A DNA stretch of 7,710 nt from an uncultured Burkholderiaceae bacterium (GTDB lineage: Bacteria > Pseudomonadota > Gammaproteobacteria > Burkholderiales > Burkholderiaceae): the NCBI GenBank assembly GCA_937871985.1, contig CALMPB010000505.1, positions 1 through 7,710 on the forward strand, written 5' to 3'. The translations under genes were made by a program, and so were the position numbers. Below, piece by piece: positions 1 through 6,180 of the stretch (position 1 is its first letter; each line of letters opens with the position of its first letter). Under the pieces are notes generated by a model. The model did not search any database, had not been told where the DNA came from, and saw nothing but the letters and a program-made list of their open reading frames with translations.

Positions 1-240
1 TTGCTCGCCGCAGGGGTTGGTCGCCGCAATCGTTTCGCAGTAACGTAGGTTGTTCGCGTCGTTGATGGTGTCGAGGAACAGCACGCCGGGGTCGGCGCTT
101 TCGTACGTGTTGCGCATGATCTTGTCCCACAGTTCGCGGGCCTTGATCGTGCGGTAGACATAGCGTTCCTTGCCGTCCTTGCACAGCACGCGCTTGGCTG
201 GGCCGCGCGGCGGAGCTTCGTGCACGAGATCAAAGTCGCC
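1..240 (-). pseudogene. nrdJ: Fragment of class II (B12-dependent) ribonucleotide reductase, 5' part missing
   Basis: Read on the minus strand from 240 to 1, this stretch gives 80 uninterrupted residues typical of adenosylcobalamin-dependent ribonucleotide reductases, which make deoxynucleotides. It begins [11 protein letters not shown], continues with [18 protein letters not shown] and [12 protein letters not shown], and ends [18 protein letters not shown] at the window edge. In this family the cysteine of NPCGE corresponds to the thiyl-radical cysteine. Similarity stops abruptly just upstream of position 240, and the same frame has a TAG at 274-276, so the N-terminal part is absent here. 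The gene continues past the left edge, so the state of its C-terminal part is unknown. The family assignment is strong. Calling it a broken remnant is an inference from the missing upstream part and the stop; a sequencing or assembly fault at the junction is the alternative. Confidence 0.78.
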
Positions 241-494
241 CGTAGGGCGCCACAGTATTTGATCTGGCGCGCCCTAGAAATCAAAGGCTTGCGAGACTTC
301 GCGCCACAGGGCTGAATCTCCTGGTGTCACAGTTGATGCGACTGACCTGACTCGCCGCCAGAGTTCTTGCGACTCAAACTCCGTCGGTCGGTGCTACCGA
401 GCCTGCTGATTTCTCACGTGGTGCTGGCGGTGCAGCGCGCAGATGTGAGCCACGTAGCGGACCCGTGAGGGCTGACAGGATTGCCTCTGCGCGC
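241..494. other. Unassigned stretch between nrdJ fragment and IclR gene
   Basis: No gene is recognised here. On the minus strand, in the same frame as the nrdJ fragment, positions 393-277 form 39 open codons between two TAG stops. The translation ends ALWREVSQAFDF and has no ATG start. It could be the tail of an unrelated decayed gene joined to nrdJ, but I do not recognise it. I see no tRNA, clear terminator or transposase motif. Confidence 0.5.
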
Positions 495-1259
495 TCAACG
501 GTCGGTCGCTCGAAGCCGTGAGGCTGCGACTCGCAGTTCGCCCAGAAAGCTCTCCACTGCTTGCTGCTGTGTGAACTCGCCCGAAGGCAGGCTGACGTTC
601 AACGCAGCGATCGTGGCGCCGCCTCGGTCTCTGACTGGCACTGCCAAGCCACAAATCGATTCATCCAGTTCGCCATCCACCCAGCCCCAGCCCTGATGCC
701 GGATGGTGAGGATGGCTTCGCGCATCTGATCGCGATCTGTCAGCGTTGTCGGCGTCAGCGCCACGAACTTCGCGCTGGCAAGGTAAGCCTCCAGTTCATC
801 GTCCGGCAGCCCTGCCAGCAGCACGCGGCCCATCGACACGGCATGGGCTGGCAAACGGCTGCCCAGACTTGGACTCATGGGAAGGATCCGTTTGGCGTGC
901 TGCCGCTGCACGTAGACGAGCTCCTCGCCGTCCAGCACTGACAGTGCGCAGGACTGCTGCACGCGCGTACACAGCTCCTCCAGCGCAGGTTGCGCGTCGC
1001 GCCAGTAGGGCAGCGTGGAGAGGTAGGAGAGCCCGAGGCGCAGCACGCGTGGGGTAAGCCAGTAGCGCTTGCCGTCAGTACGCACGAAGGCCAGATCAAT
1101 CAGCGTCAGCAGGAATCTGCGCACCGCCGTGCGCGGCAGCGAGACGCCGTCCGCGACCTCGGCGAGCGTCAGGCCTCCTGGGCCCTGGCCGAGCACCTCG
1201 ATGACTTTCAGGCCGCGCGCAAAGGTGCGGACGAAGGATTCGCTTTCTGGGGTTGCCAT
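495..1259 (-). CDS. IclR-family transcriptional regulator (PcaR/PobR-like branch)
   Basis: A 254-residue protein, the usual IclR length. The N-terminal winged helix-turn-helix covers about residues 8-72 (SFVRTFARGLKVIEVLG, then GGLTLAEVADGVSLPRTAVR as the helix-turn-helix, then DGKRYWLTPRVLRLG as the wing). The effector-binding domain covers about 85-250, with typical motifs LDGEELVYV, GSRLPAHAVSMGRVLLA and CGLAVPVRDRGG. The opening resembles the PcaR/PobR type that controls aromatic-acid catabolism, but the ligand cannot be inferred. I chose ATG 1259 because IclR proteins of this branch normally start a few residues before the SFVRTFARG segment. An in-frame ATG at 1304 would add 15 residues and run through the promoter and operator of the opposite operon. 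No strong ribosome site precedes either start. The gene is divergent from the catabolic operon, so control of that operon and of itself is the natural inference. Confidence 0.9.
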   Translation of the reverse strand: MATPESESFVRTFARGLKVIEVLGQGPGGLTLAEVADGVSLPRTAVRRFLLTLIDLAFVRTDGKRYWLTPRVLRLGLSYLSTLPYWRDAQPALEELCTRVQQSCALSVLDGEELVYVQRQHAKRILPMSPSLGSRLPAHAVSMGRVLLAGLPDDELEAYLASAKFVALTPTTLTDRDQMREAILTIRHQGWGWVDGELDESICGLAVPVRDRGGATIAALNVSLPSGEFTQQQAVESFLGELRVAASRLRATDR

Positions 1260-1268
1260 GCTTTTCGT

Positions 1269-1298
1269 TTGACAGTTGGCCGTCAAGCGGCCAATAAT
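1269..1298 (+). promoter_or_regulatory. Predicted sigma-70 promoter of the catabolic operon
   Basis: A perfect -35 box TTGACA (1269-1274) is followed after 18 bases by AATAAT (1293-1298), five of six matches to TATAAT. Transcription would start near 1305, leaving a leader of about 75 bases before ATG 1381. It points toward the MaoC/CoA-transferase operon. Its -35 box lies ten bases from the IclR start codon, so the two transcription units share a compact control region. Confidence 0.6.
1276..1294. promoter_or_regulatory. Inverted-repeat operator candidate inside the promoter spacer
   Basis: TTGGCCG (1276-1282), a five-base spacer and CGGCCAA (1288-1294) form a perfect 7-bp inverted repeat with 12-bp centre-to-centre spacing. 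It fills the gap between the predicted -35 and -10 boxes of the plus-strand promoter and reaches into the -10 box. A protein bound here would block RNA polymerase. The adjacent IclR protein is the likely binder; the AraC protein encoded at the operon end is the alternative. Confidence 0.6.
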
Positions 1299-1305
1299 GA
1301 TCATC

Positions 1306-1334
1306 AGGCGGACGTAAATAACCGCTAGGCGGAC
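1306..1334 (+). repeat. Direct repeat AGGCGGAC x2, 21-base period
   Basis: AGGCGGAC occurs at 1306-1313 and again at 1327-1334. The copies start 21 bases apart, which is two helical turns and puts both on the same DNA face. They lie just downstream of the predicted transcription start, between operator and coding region. They could be a second regulator site, since AraC-type proteins often use direct repeats with this spacing, or chance. Confidence 0.4.
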
Positions 1335-1380
1335 ATTCTAGCCGGTGCCGCCGAACTTTTCAACCCCTGAACTGGTAGCT

Positions 1381-1854
1381 ATGACCGCACAAACTTTCGA
1401 AACCGACTTCTGGAAGGACAACGGGTTGCGCAAGACCTGGGAAGAGATCGTTCCCGGTGAACCGCGAAAGACCATCCCCTACACGCTCACGCTCGAGGCG
1501 ATCCACAAGTATTGCCGTGTGGTGGGTGATAACCATCCGCTGTACTTCGATGAGGAGTACGCCGCATCCTCGCCGTACAAGGGGCTGATCGCGCCGCCGA
1601 CCATCCACATCCTGCTGATGTTCGCCTGCACCCCGGCGGACGACTGGATGCGCAGCCCCGGCACCGTCAACGCGGGCCAGTCATGGAGCTACAACATTCC
1701 CGCGCGTCCGGGCGACACCATCCGCCTCGAGGCGCGCGCGCTCGACAAGTTCATCAAGAAGGACCGCTTGTTCGTCGTGCACGACAACGTCTTCTTCAAC
1801 CAGCACAACCAAGTCATCTGCTCCGGGCGCGGTCAGACCATCCGCCCGGCCTGA
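1381..1854 (+). CDS. MaoC-like hydratase subunit with degenerate active site
   Basis: A 157-residue single hot-dog protein, similar to the N-terminal MaoC-like dehydratase family. The segment YCRVVGDNHPLYFDEEYAA (residues 44-62) sits where (R)-specific enoyl-CoA hydratases carry the D-x-N-P-x-H motif. Here it reads D50-x-H52-P-x-Y55, so the aspartate is kept but asparagine and catalytic histidine are replaced. GLIAPPTIHILLMF and the strand RPGDTIRLEAR are typical of the fold. In heterodimeric hydratases such as mycobacterial HadAB or ChsH1-ChsH2, one subunit is non-catalytic and helps form the substrate tunnel. I infer that role here, paired with the product of the next gene, 14 bases downstream. 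A GTG at 1345 is an alternative start adding 12 residues; neither start has a convincing Shine-Dalgarno sequence. This is the first gene of the operon behind the promoter at 1269-1298. Confidence 0.87.
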   Translation: MTAQTFETDFWKDNGLRKTWEEIVPGEPRKTIPYTLTLEAIHKYCRVVGDNHPLYFDEEYAASSPYKGLIAPPTIHILLMFACTPADDWMRSPGTVNAGQSWSYNIPARPGDTIRLEARALDKFIKKDRLFVVHDNVFFNQHNQVICSGRGQTIRPA

Positions 1855-1868
1855 GAAGGAACGACGAC

Positions 1869-2306
1869 ATGAGCACCTCCAATCAATTCGAATCCGGCCA
1901 CAAGATCACGGGCTCGCCGTTCTCTCCCACGCGCGAATCGATCCGTGCGTTCTGCGAAGCCTCGCTGGACTTCAATCCGCTGCACCTCGACGACGAGTAC
2001 ATGAAGGGCGACTTCGGCAAGACTAACTTTGGCGGAATCATCATGCATGGCATGAACAACTTCGGCGTCATCACCAAGATGCTCACCGATTGGATTTATG
2101 CCCATGGCGGCGTCCAGCGCCGCCTGGAGACACGCTGGAAGATGCCCGTGAAGCCAGGGGACACCATCACCCCGAGCGCAGTCATCAAGAGCAGCAAAGA
2201 CACGCAGGGAGGTCGCTGGCTGGTACTCGACGTACAGGTTCAGAACCAGCGCGGCGAGGTCGTGGCCGTCGGCGAAGCGATGGTCCAGATTCCCCTGGAC
2301 CACTGA
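1869..2306 (+). CDS. MaoC-like enoyl-CoA hydratase, catalytic subunit
   Basis: A 145-residue single hot-dog protein. The hydratase-2 motif is intact in FCEASLDFNPLHLDDEYM (residues 28-45): D34, N36 and H39 match the D-x-N-P-x-H catalytic set that adds water across a 2-enoyl-CoA double bond. The family's FGGIIMHGM segment (54-62) and the MPVKPGDTI strand (92-100) follow. The start is secure because GAAGGA at 1855-1860 lies eight bases before ATG 1869. It follows its degenerate partner directly, and the two probably form a cytoplasmic heterodimer with one active site per pair. The true substrate is unknown. Hydration versus dehydration cannot be told from sequence, but a catabolic neighbourhood favours hydration. 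Confidence 0.88.
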   Translation: MSTSNQFESGHKITGSPFSPTRESIRAFCEASLDFNPLHLDDEYMKGDFGKTNFGGIIMHGMNNFGVITKMLTDWIYAHGGVQRRLETRWKMPVKPGDTITPSAVIKSSKDTQGGRWLVLDVQVQNQRGEVVAVGEAMVQIPLDH

Positions 2307-2349
2307 AGCCACCACGCTGGCTACCCATCCCAGACAACAGGAGACAACG

Positions 2350-3339
2350 ATGCAATACATGAAGACCTATCAGGCGCGGCTGGCGGCAGCGGCGCTGGCG
2401 TTGCTGTGGACCTTCGCAGCGCCGCTGGCGGCGCATGCCCAGGAATTTCCCACGCAGACCGTGAAGATCGTCGTGCCCTTCCCGCCGGGCGGCACCACAG
2501 ACATCCTCGCGCGGCAGCTTGCCAAGGAGCTCGGAGAGCGCTGGGGCAAGCCAGTGGTGGTCGACAACAAGGCAGGCGCCAGCGGCACCATCTTTTCGGA
2601 GCAGTTGGCACGCATGCCGGCCGACGGCCACACCTTGATGCTCACGGCCACGCATCACGTGATCAACCCTGGCCTGTACAAGAACCTCAAGTACGACACG
2701 CGCACCGACTTCACGCCCATTGCACAGGTGGCGGCCGTCCCCAACGTGCTGGTGGTGCACCCCTCGTTCCCCGCCAAAAGCGTGCAGGAACTGGTGGCAT
2801 ACGCCAAAGCCAATCCCGGCAAGGTGAATTTCGGGTCGTCAGGCACGGGCGGCGCCAACCACCTTTCTGGAGAGCTGTTCAAGTCCATGGCGGGCGTTGA
2901 CATGCTCCACATTCCATACAAAGGCGCGGCACCCGCCCTCAACGATCTGCTGGGCGGACAGATCCCCATCATGTTCGACTCAGTGCCGGGCGTGCTGCAG
3001 CACATCCAGTCGGGAAAGCTGCGGGCCCTGGGTGTGACGACACGCAAGCGCTCGGCTGCGCTGCCCGACGTTCCCACCATCGACGAGGCAGGCATCAAGG
3101 GCTTCGAAGCCACGGCCTGGTTCGGGCTCTACGCGCCCGGCAAGATGGAGCCCAGGCTGCGCGACAAGCTCGCCGGAGACGTCCTGCAGGTAATGCAGGG
3201 CGCAGCCATCCGCTCGCAGTTCGCGAAGCTGGGCGCCGAACCAGGCTCCATGACGCAGGCTCAGTTCGCCGAATTCGTCGATGCCGAGCTGGACAAGTGG
3301 GCCAAAGTCATCAGTGACGCCAACGTCAAGATCGAGTAG
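2350..3339 (+). CDS. Bug/TctC-family periplasmic substrate-binding protein
   Basis: A 329-residue protein of normal length for the tripartite tricarboxylate transporter receptor family (Bug proteins). Residues 1-30 form a signal peptide: a short basic start, a hydrophobic stretch rich in A and L, and cleavage expected after AHA (28-30). The mature part opens with the family signature VKIVVPFPPGGTTDILAR (38-55), continues with GKPVVVDNKAGASG and GKVNFGSSGTGG, and has HIPYKGAAPALNDLLGGQI in the second lobe. Such proteins bind small carboxylates in the periplasm and deliver them to a TctA/TctB membrane pair or to a sensor. Neither partner is in the window, so this is an orphan receptor, as is common in Burkholderiales. 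AGGAG at 2339-2343 supports ATG 2350 over the in-frame ATG at 2359. It sits 43 bases after the hydratase and ten before the CoA-transferase, so its ligand is probably the acid the operon degrades. Confidence 0.93.
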   Translation: MQYMKTYQARLAAAALALLWTFAAPLAAHAQEFPTQTVKIVVPFPPGGTTDILARQLAKELGERWGKPVVVDNKAGASGTIFSEQLARMPADGHTLMLTATHHVINPGLYKNLKYDTRTDFTPIAQVAAVPNVLVVHPSFPAKSVQELVAYAKANPGKVNFGSSGTGGANHLSGELFKSMAGVDMLHIPYKGAAPALNDLLGGQIPIMFDSVPGVLQHIQSGKLRALGVTTRKRSAALPDVPTIDEAGIKGFEATAWFGLYAPGKMEPRLRDKLAGDVLQVMQGAAIRSQFAKLGAEPGSMTQAQFAEFVDAELDKWAKVISDANVKIE

Positions 3340-3343
3340 GGAG
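3340..3343 (+). promoter_or_regulatory. Ribosome binding site fixing the GTG start of the CoA-transferase
   Basis: GGAG at 3340-3343, within AGGGAGA, lies six bases before GTG 3350. It directly follows the stop codon of the binding-protein gene. It favours the GTG start over in-frame upstream starts that would overlap the preceding gene. Confidence 0.7.
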
Positions 3344-3349
3344 ACCGGA

Positions 3350-4597
3350 GTGCCTGATACGAAGAAGGCGCAGCCGGCGGGGCCGGGCGCACTGTCGCAC
3401 CTGCGCGTGCTCGATCTATCGCGGGTGCTGGCCGGGCCCTGGTGTAGTCAGAACCTCGCTGACATGGGTGCAGAGGTGATCAAGGTGGAGCGCCCCGGTG
3501 CAGGTGACGACACGCGCAGCTGGGGCCCGCCCTGGGTCGAAGGAGCCCAGGGTGGGGCTGACTCTACGTACTACGCCGCCGCCAACCGCGGAAAGAAGTC
3601 CGTTACGGTGGACCTCTCCCGCCCCGAGGGGCAGGAGCTGGTGCGCAAGCTGGCGGCCCTGAGCGACGTGGTGATCGAGAACTACAAGATCGGCGACCTC
3701 AAGCGCTACGGACTCGACTATGCCTCGCTCTCGCAGATCAACCCACGCCTGGTCTACTGCTCCATCACGGGCTACGGCCAGGACGGGCCGAGCGCCCACA
3801 AGCCCGGCTACGACTTCGTCTTTCAGGCCATGGGCGGCCTCATGAGCATCACAGGTGAGCGCGACGACCTGCCCGGCGGCGGGCCCCAAAAGGCCGGTAT
3901 CGCCATCGCTGACGTGATGACAGGCATGTACGCCACCATCGCGATCCTCTCGGCTCTGCAGTACCGATCGGTGTCCGGCAGCGGCCAGTACATCGACATG
4001 GCCCTGCTTGATTGCATCGTGGCGCTGGGCGGGAATCAGGTCACGGGCTATTTCGCCAGCGGCAAGGTGCCAGGCCGTTTCGGCAACGCGCACGCGAGCC
4101 TCGTGCCCTACCAGGTGTTCACCGTCGCCGACGGCGAGATCGTCGTGGCGGTCGGCAACGACAGCCAGTGGCAGCAATACTGCGCGGCCATTGAGCGGCC
4201 GGACCTCGCGGCCGATCCCCGCTGGAGCAAGGTCACCGGCCGCATCACCGGGCGCGGAGAACTCGTGCCCGATCTGGCGCGAACCATGCTCGAACGCAAA
4301 CGCACTGACTGGCTGACCAGGCTGGAGGCCTGCGGTGTGCCGTGCGGTCCGATCAACGACTACCACCAGGTCTTCGAGGACGCGCAGGTGAGGCACCGCA
4401 AACTGCGTGTAGACCTACTCCGCCCCGACGGCCACACGGTGTCGACGATCGCCAGCCCCTTGCGCCTGCTAGGCACGCCGCCCGTGTACGACCGCGCGCC
4501 GCCGACCCTGGGCGACGCCACAGAGGACGTGCTCGGCGGACTGCTCGGCCTGAGCAGCGAAGAGATCGCGCGCCATCGCGCCAACCGCATCATCTGA
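3350..4597 (+). CDS. CaiB/BaiF-family (type III) CoA-transferase
   Basis: A 415-residue cytoplasmic enzyme, the usual family size, that moves CoA from a donor thioester such as succinyl-CoA to a carboxylic acid. The N-terminal hallmark LRVLDLSRVLAGPWCSQNLA (18-37) leads into DMGAEVIKVERPGAGDDTR. NRGKKSVTVDLSRPEG (79-94) and SITGYGQDGP (138-147) are also typical. The catalytic aspartate that forms the aspartyl-CoA intermediate in this family matches D188 in KAGIAIADVMTGMYA. PCGPINDYHQVFEDAQVRHR marks the second Rossmann lobe. The GTG start is chosen from the ribosome site six bases upstream and the hallmark position. In this operon it most likely activates the imported acid to its CoA thioester, since no CoA ligase is present. 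Acid and CoA donor cannot be told from sequence. Confidence 0.94.
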   Translation: MPDTKKAQPAGPGALSHLRVLDLSRVLAGPWCSQNLADMGAEVIKVERPGAGDDTRSWGPPWVEGAQGGADSTYYAAANRGKKSVTVDLSRPEGQELVRKLAALSDVVIENYKIGDLKRYGLDYASLSQINPRLVYCSITGYGQDGPSAHKPGYDFVFQAMGGLMSITGERDDLPGGGPQKAGIAIADVMTGMYATIAILSALQYRSVSGSGQYIDMALLDCIVALGGNQVTGYFASGKVPGRFGNAHASLVPYQVFTVADGEIVVAVGNDSQWQQYCAAIERPDLAADPRWSKVTGRITGRGELVPDLARTMLERKRTDWLTRLEACGVPCGPINDYHQVFEDAQVRHRKLRVDLLRPDGHTVSTIASPLRLLGTPPVYDRAPPTLGDATEDVLGGLLGLSSEEIARHRANRII

Positions 4598-4602
4598 ATC
4601 CC

Positions 4603-4989
4603 ATGAGCCTCGACACGATCACCGCAGACGCTTCGCCACTCGCGCAGTTCCGCGACCACCTCCAGCGCGGGGAACTGGCGTATCAATTCGACGCTACATC
4701 CGGTCAGCCGGTGTTCTATCCCCGGGTGATTGCGCCTGGAACCGGCAACGTTCCCGAATGGCGCGTGAGCGCGGGCAAGGGCACGGTGCATGCAGTGACT
4801 GTGATCAGCCCTCGCGGTGAGCCGGCGTACAACGTTGTGCTGGTCGACATGGACGAAGGCTTTCGCCTCATGAGCCGGGTCGAGCACGTGCCCGCCGAAG
4901 CCGTGCGCATCGGTTTGCGCGTGCGCGCGCGCGTCCACACGCCAGAAGGCGCATCTCCATACCCTGTTTTCGTGCCGGAGGCGGCATGA
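4603..4989 (+). CDS. DUF35-type OB-fold protein lacking the zinc-ribbon cysteines
   Basis: A 128-residue protein with the layout of the DUF35 (Zn-ribbon plus OB-fold, acyl-CoA-associated) family. There is an N-terminal helix (about 11-25), then the degenerate ribbon AYQFDATSGQPVFYPRVIAP (26-45), then the OB-fold (about 52-124) starting WRVSAGKGTVHAVTVI and closing with RIGLRVRARVHTP. Most family members bind zinc through two cysteine pairs in the ribbon; this protein has no cysteine anywhere. DUF35 proteins form tight complexes with thiolase-fold enzymes, for example archaeal acetoacetyl-CoA thiolase/HMG-CoA synthase and the steroid aldolase Ltp2 with the DUF35 part of ChsH2. Its last four bases (ATGA) overlap the start of the thiolase-like gene, which suggests coupled translation and a fixed partner. 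ATG 4603 lies five bases after the CoA-transferase stop codon. Its role is probably structural or as a CoA-binding partner of the next protein. Confidence 0.85.
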   Translation: MSLDTITADASPLAQFRDHLQRGELAYQFDATSGQPVFYPRVIAPGTGNVPEWRVSAGKGTVHAVTVISPRGEPAYNVVLVDMDEGFRLMSRVEHVPAEAVRIGLRVRARVHTPEGASPYPVFVPEAA

Positions 4990-6146
4990 CGCAGAACGGC
5001 CTCAAGCGAGGTGCCTGCGCCATCGTCGGCGTCGCAGAATCGGACCTGGGCGAAGTGGCGACTGGACTCTCGCCCCTGGACCTCATGGGGCAGGCAACGC
5101 AGCGCGCCTTGGCCGATGCCGGCCTGTCACTGCGCGACGTGGATGGCCTGTTCGCCACCACCTCGCAAAGCCGCATGCCGACGCTGGCCTTGGCGGAGTA
5201 CCTCGGCATCCGCCCGCGCTACCACGACGGAACGAACATCGGCGGCTGCAGCTTCATGTCGATGGTCGCGCATGCCCAAGCCGCAATTCAGGCGGGACTG
5301 TGTGAGGTGGCGCTGATTACCTATGCCAGCACGCAGCGCAGCCTTGGCCGGGCCAATGTTGCGGCGCCCGATGCCAATCCATACGAATCACCGTACCGGC
5401 CCCTGTACACCGCCAGCTCGTATGCGCTGGCCGCATCGCGCCACATGCACGAATACGGCACCACGCGCGAGCAACTCGCGCAGGTGGCCGTGGCCGCACG
5501 CGAATGGGCGCTGCTCAACCCGCAGGCCTGGGAAAAGGAGGCGCTGACCGTCGCCGATGTGCTGAGCTCGCGCATGGTCAGCACGCCTCTGACGGTGCGG
5601 GACTGCTGCCTGGTGACGGACGGTGGCGGCGCGCTCGTCGTCACTTCAGCGGACCGGGCACGGACGCTTCGCAAGCCCCCGGCCTACGTGCTAGGCGTCG
5701 GCGAGGATGTCAGTCACTACAGCATCAGCAACATGCCCGACCTCACCGTGACTGGCGCGGTCCGCTCCGGTGCCGCTGCGTACGCGATGGCAGGTTTGAA
5801 GCCCGCCGAGATCGACGTGGTGCAGGTCTACGACGCCTTCACGATCACGACGCTGCTGTTCCTGGAAGATCTGGGCTTCTGTCCCAAGGGTGAGGGCGGC
5901 CGCTTCGTCGCTGACGGCACCATTGCGCCTGGAGGCCTGCTGCCGGTGAACACCAGCGGCGGCGGCCTGTCCTATTGTCACCCCGGCATGTTCGGAATCT
6001 TCGTGCTGATCGAGGCCGTGCGCCAACTGCGGGGCGAGGGCGGTCGCCGCCAGGTGGCAGGCTGCGACACCGCCATCACGCATGGCAACGGCGGCACCCT
6101 GTCGGCCCAGAGCACAGTTATCCTGGGGACGGAGGCAACGGTGTAG
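4986..6146 (+). CDS. SCP2/thiolase-like protein (lipid-transfer-protein class), possible retro-aldolase
   Basis: A 386-residue thiolase-fold protein of the SCP2-thiolase/acetyl-CoA acetyltransferase-like class. The N-terminal half opens ACAIVGVAESDLGEVATGLS (10-29) and contains NIGGCSFMSMVAHAQAAIQA (84-103) where thiolases carry the nucleophile loop. A cysteine is present (C88), but by helix register it sits one place after the classical nucleophile, which would be G87. The C-terminal half has VQVYDAFTIT (279-288), TSGGGLSYCHPGMFG (323-337, H332 matching the HP motif) and THGNGGTLSAQ (365-375) where thiolases have the second catalytic cysteine, so H366 replaces it. Classical thiolysis is therefore doubtful. 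Thiolase-fold aldolases such as Ltp2 lack the cysteines and depend on tyrosines; Y282 and Y330 are candidates here. Its start overlaps the DUF35 gene by four bases, and the two proteins very likely form a complex. It probably cleaves or forms a carbon-carbon bond in a CoA thioester. Confidence 0.88.
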   Translation: MTQNGLKRGACAIVGVAESDLGEVATGLSPLDLMGQATQRALADAGLSLRDVDGLFATTSQSRMPTLALAEYLGIRPRYHDGTNIGGCSFMSMVAHAQAAIQAGLCEVALITYASTQRSLGRANVAAPDANPYESPYRPLYTASSYALAASRHMHEYGTTREQLAQVAVAAREWALLNPQAWEKEALTVADVLSSRMVSTPLTVRDCCLVTDGGGALVVTSADRARTLRKPPAYVLGVGEDVSHYSISNMPDLTVTGAVRSGAAAYAMAGLKPAEIDVVQVYDAFTITTLLFLEDLGFCPKGEGGRFVADGTIAPGGLLPVNTSGGGLSYCHPGMFGIFVLIEAVRQLRGEGGRRQVAGCDTAITHGNGGTLSAQSTVILGTEATV

Positions 6147-6169
6147 CGTTAGTGCCGGCGGCACGAACG

Positions 6170-6174
6170 AGGAG
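6170..6174 (+). promoter_or_regulatory. Ribosome binding site fixing the TTG start of the AraC regulator
   Basis: AGGAG at 6170-6174 is six bases from TTG 6181, the best site in the 34-base gap after the thiolase stop. The only earlier in-frame ATG (6082) lies inside the thiolase gene and would add 33 residues that read as out-of-frame thiolase sequence. Confidence 0.7.
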
Positions 6175-6180
6175 AACCCA

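Noticed and set aside
1260..1304. Upstream ATG (1304) as the IclR start
   Set aside because: It would add 15 residues outside the usual IclR start and run across the predicted operator and promoter of the opposite operon.
1345..1380. GTG 1345 as start of the first MaoC gene
   Set aside because: It is possible but adds 12 residues with no family resemblance; ATG 1381 is closer to the usual start. The choice is not certain.
1833..2360. Minus-strand open frame of 175 codons over the second MaoC gene
   Set aside because: It is antisense to a gene with an intact hydratase motif and strong ribosome site; the translation resembles no family.
3416..4396. Long open frame on the minus strand (326 codons) opposite the CoA-transferase
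   Set aside because: It is antisense to an unmistakable CaiB/BaiF gene, has no recognisable motif, and is rich in H, V, A and G, as expected from antisense high-GC codons.
6082..6180. ATG 6082 as the AraC start
   Set aside because: It overlaps the end of the thiolase-like gene, lacks a good ribosome site, and the extra residues do not look like an AraC N-terminus; TTG 6181 has AGGAG at ideal distance.
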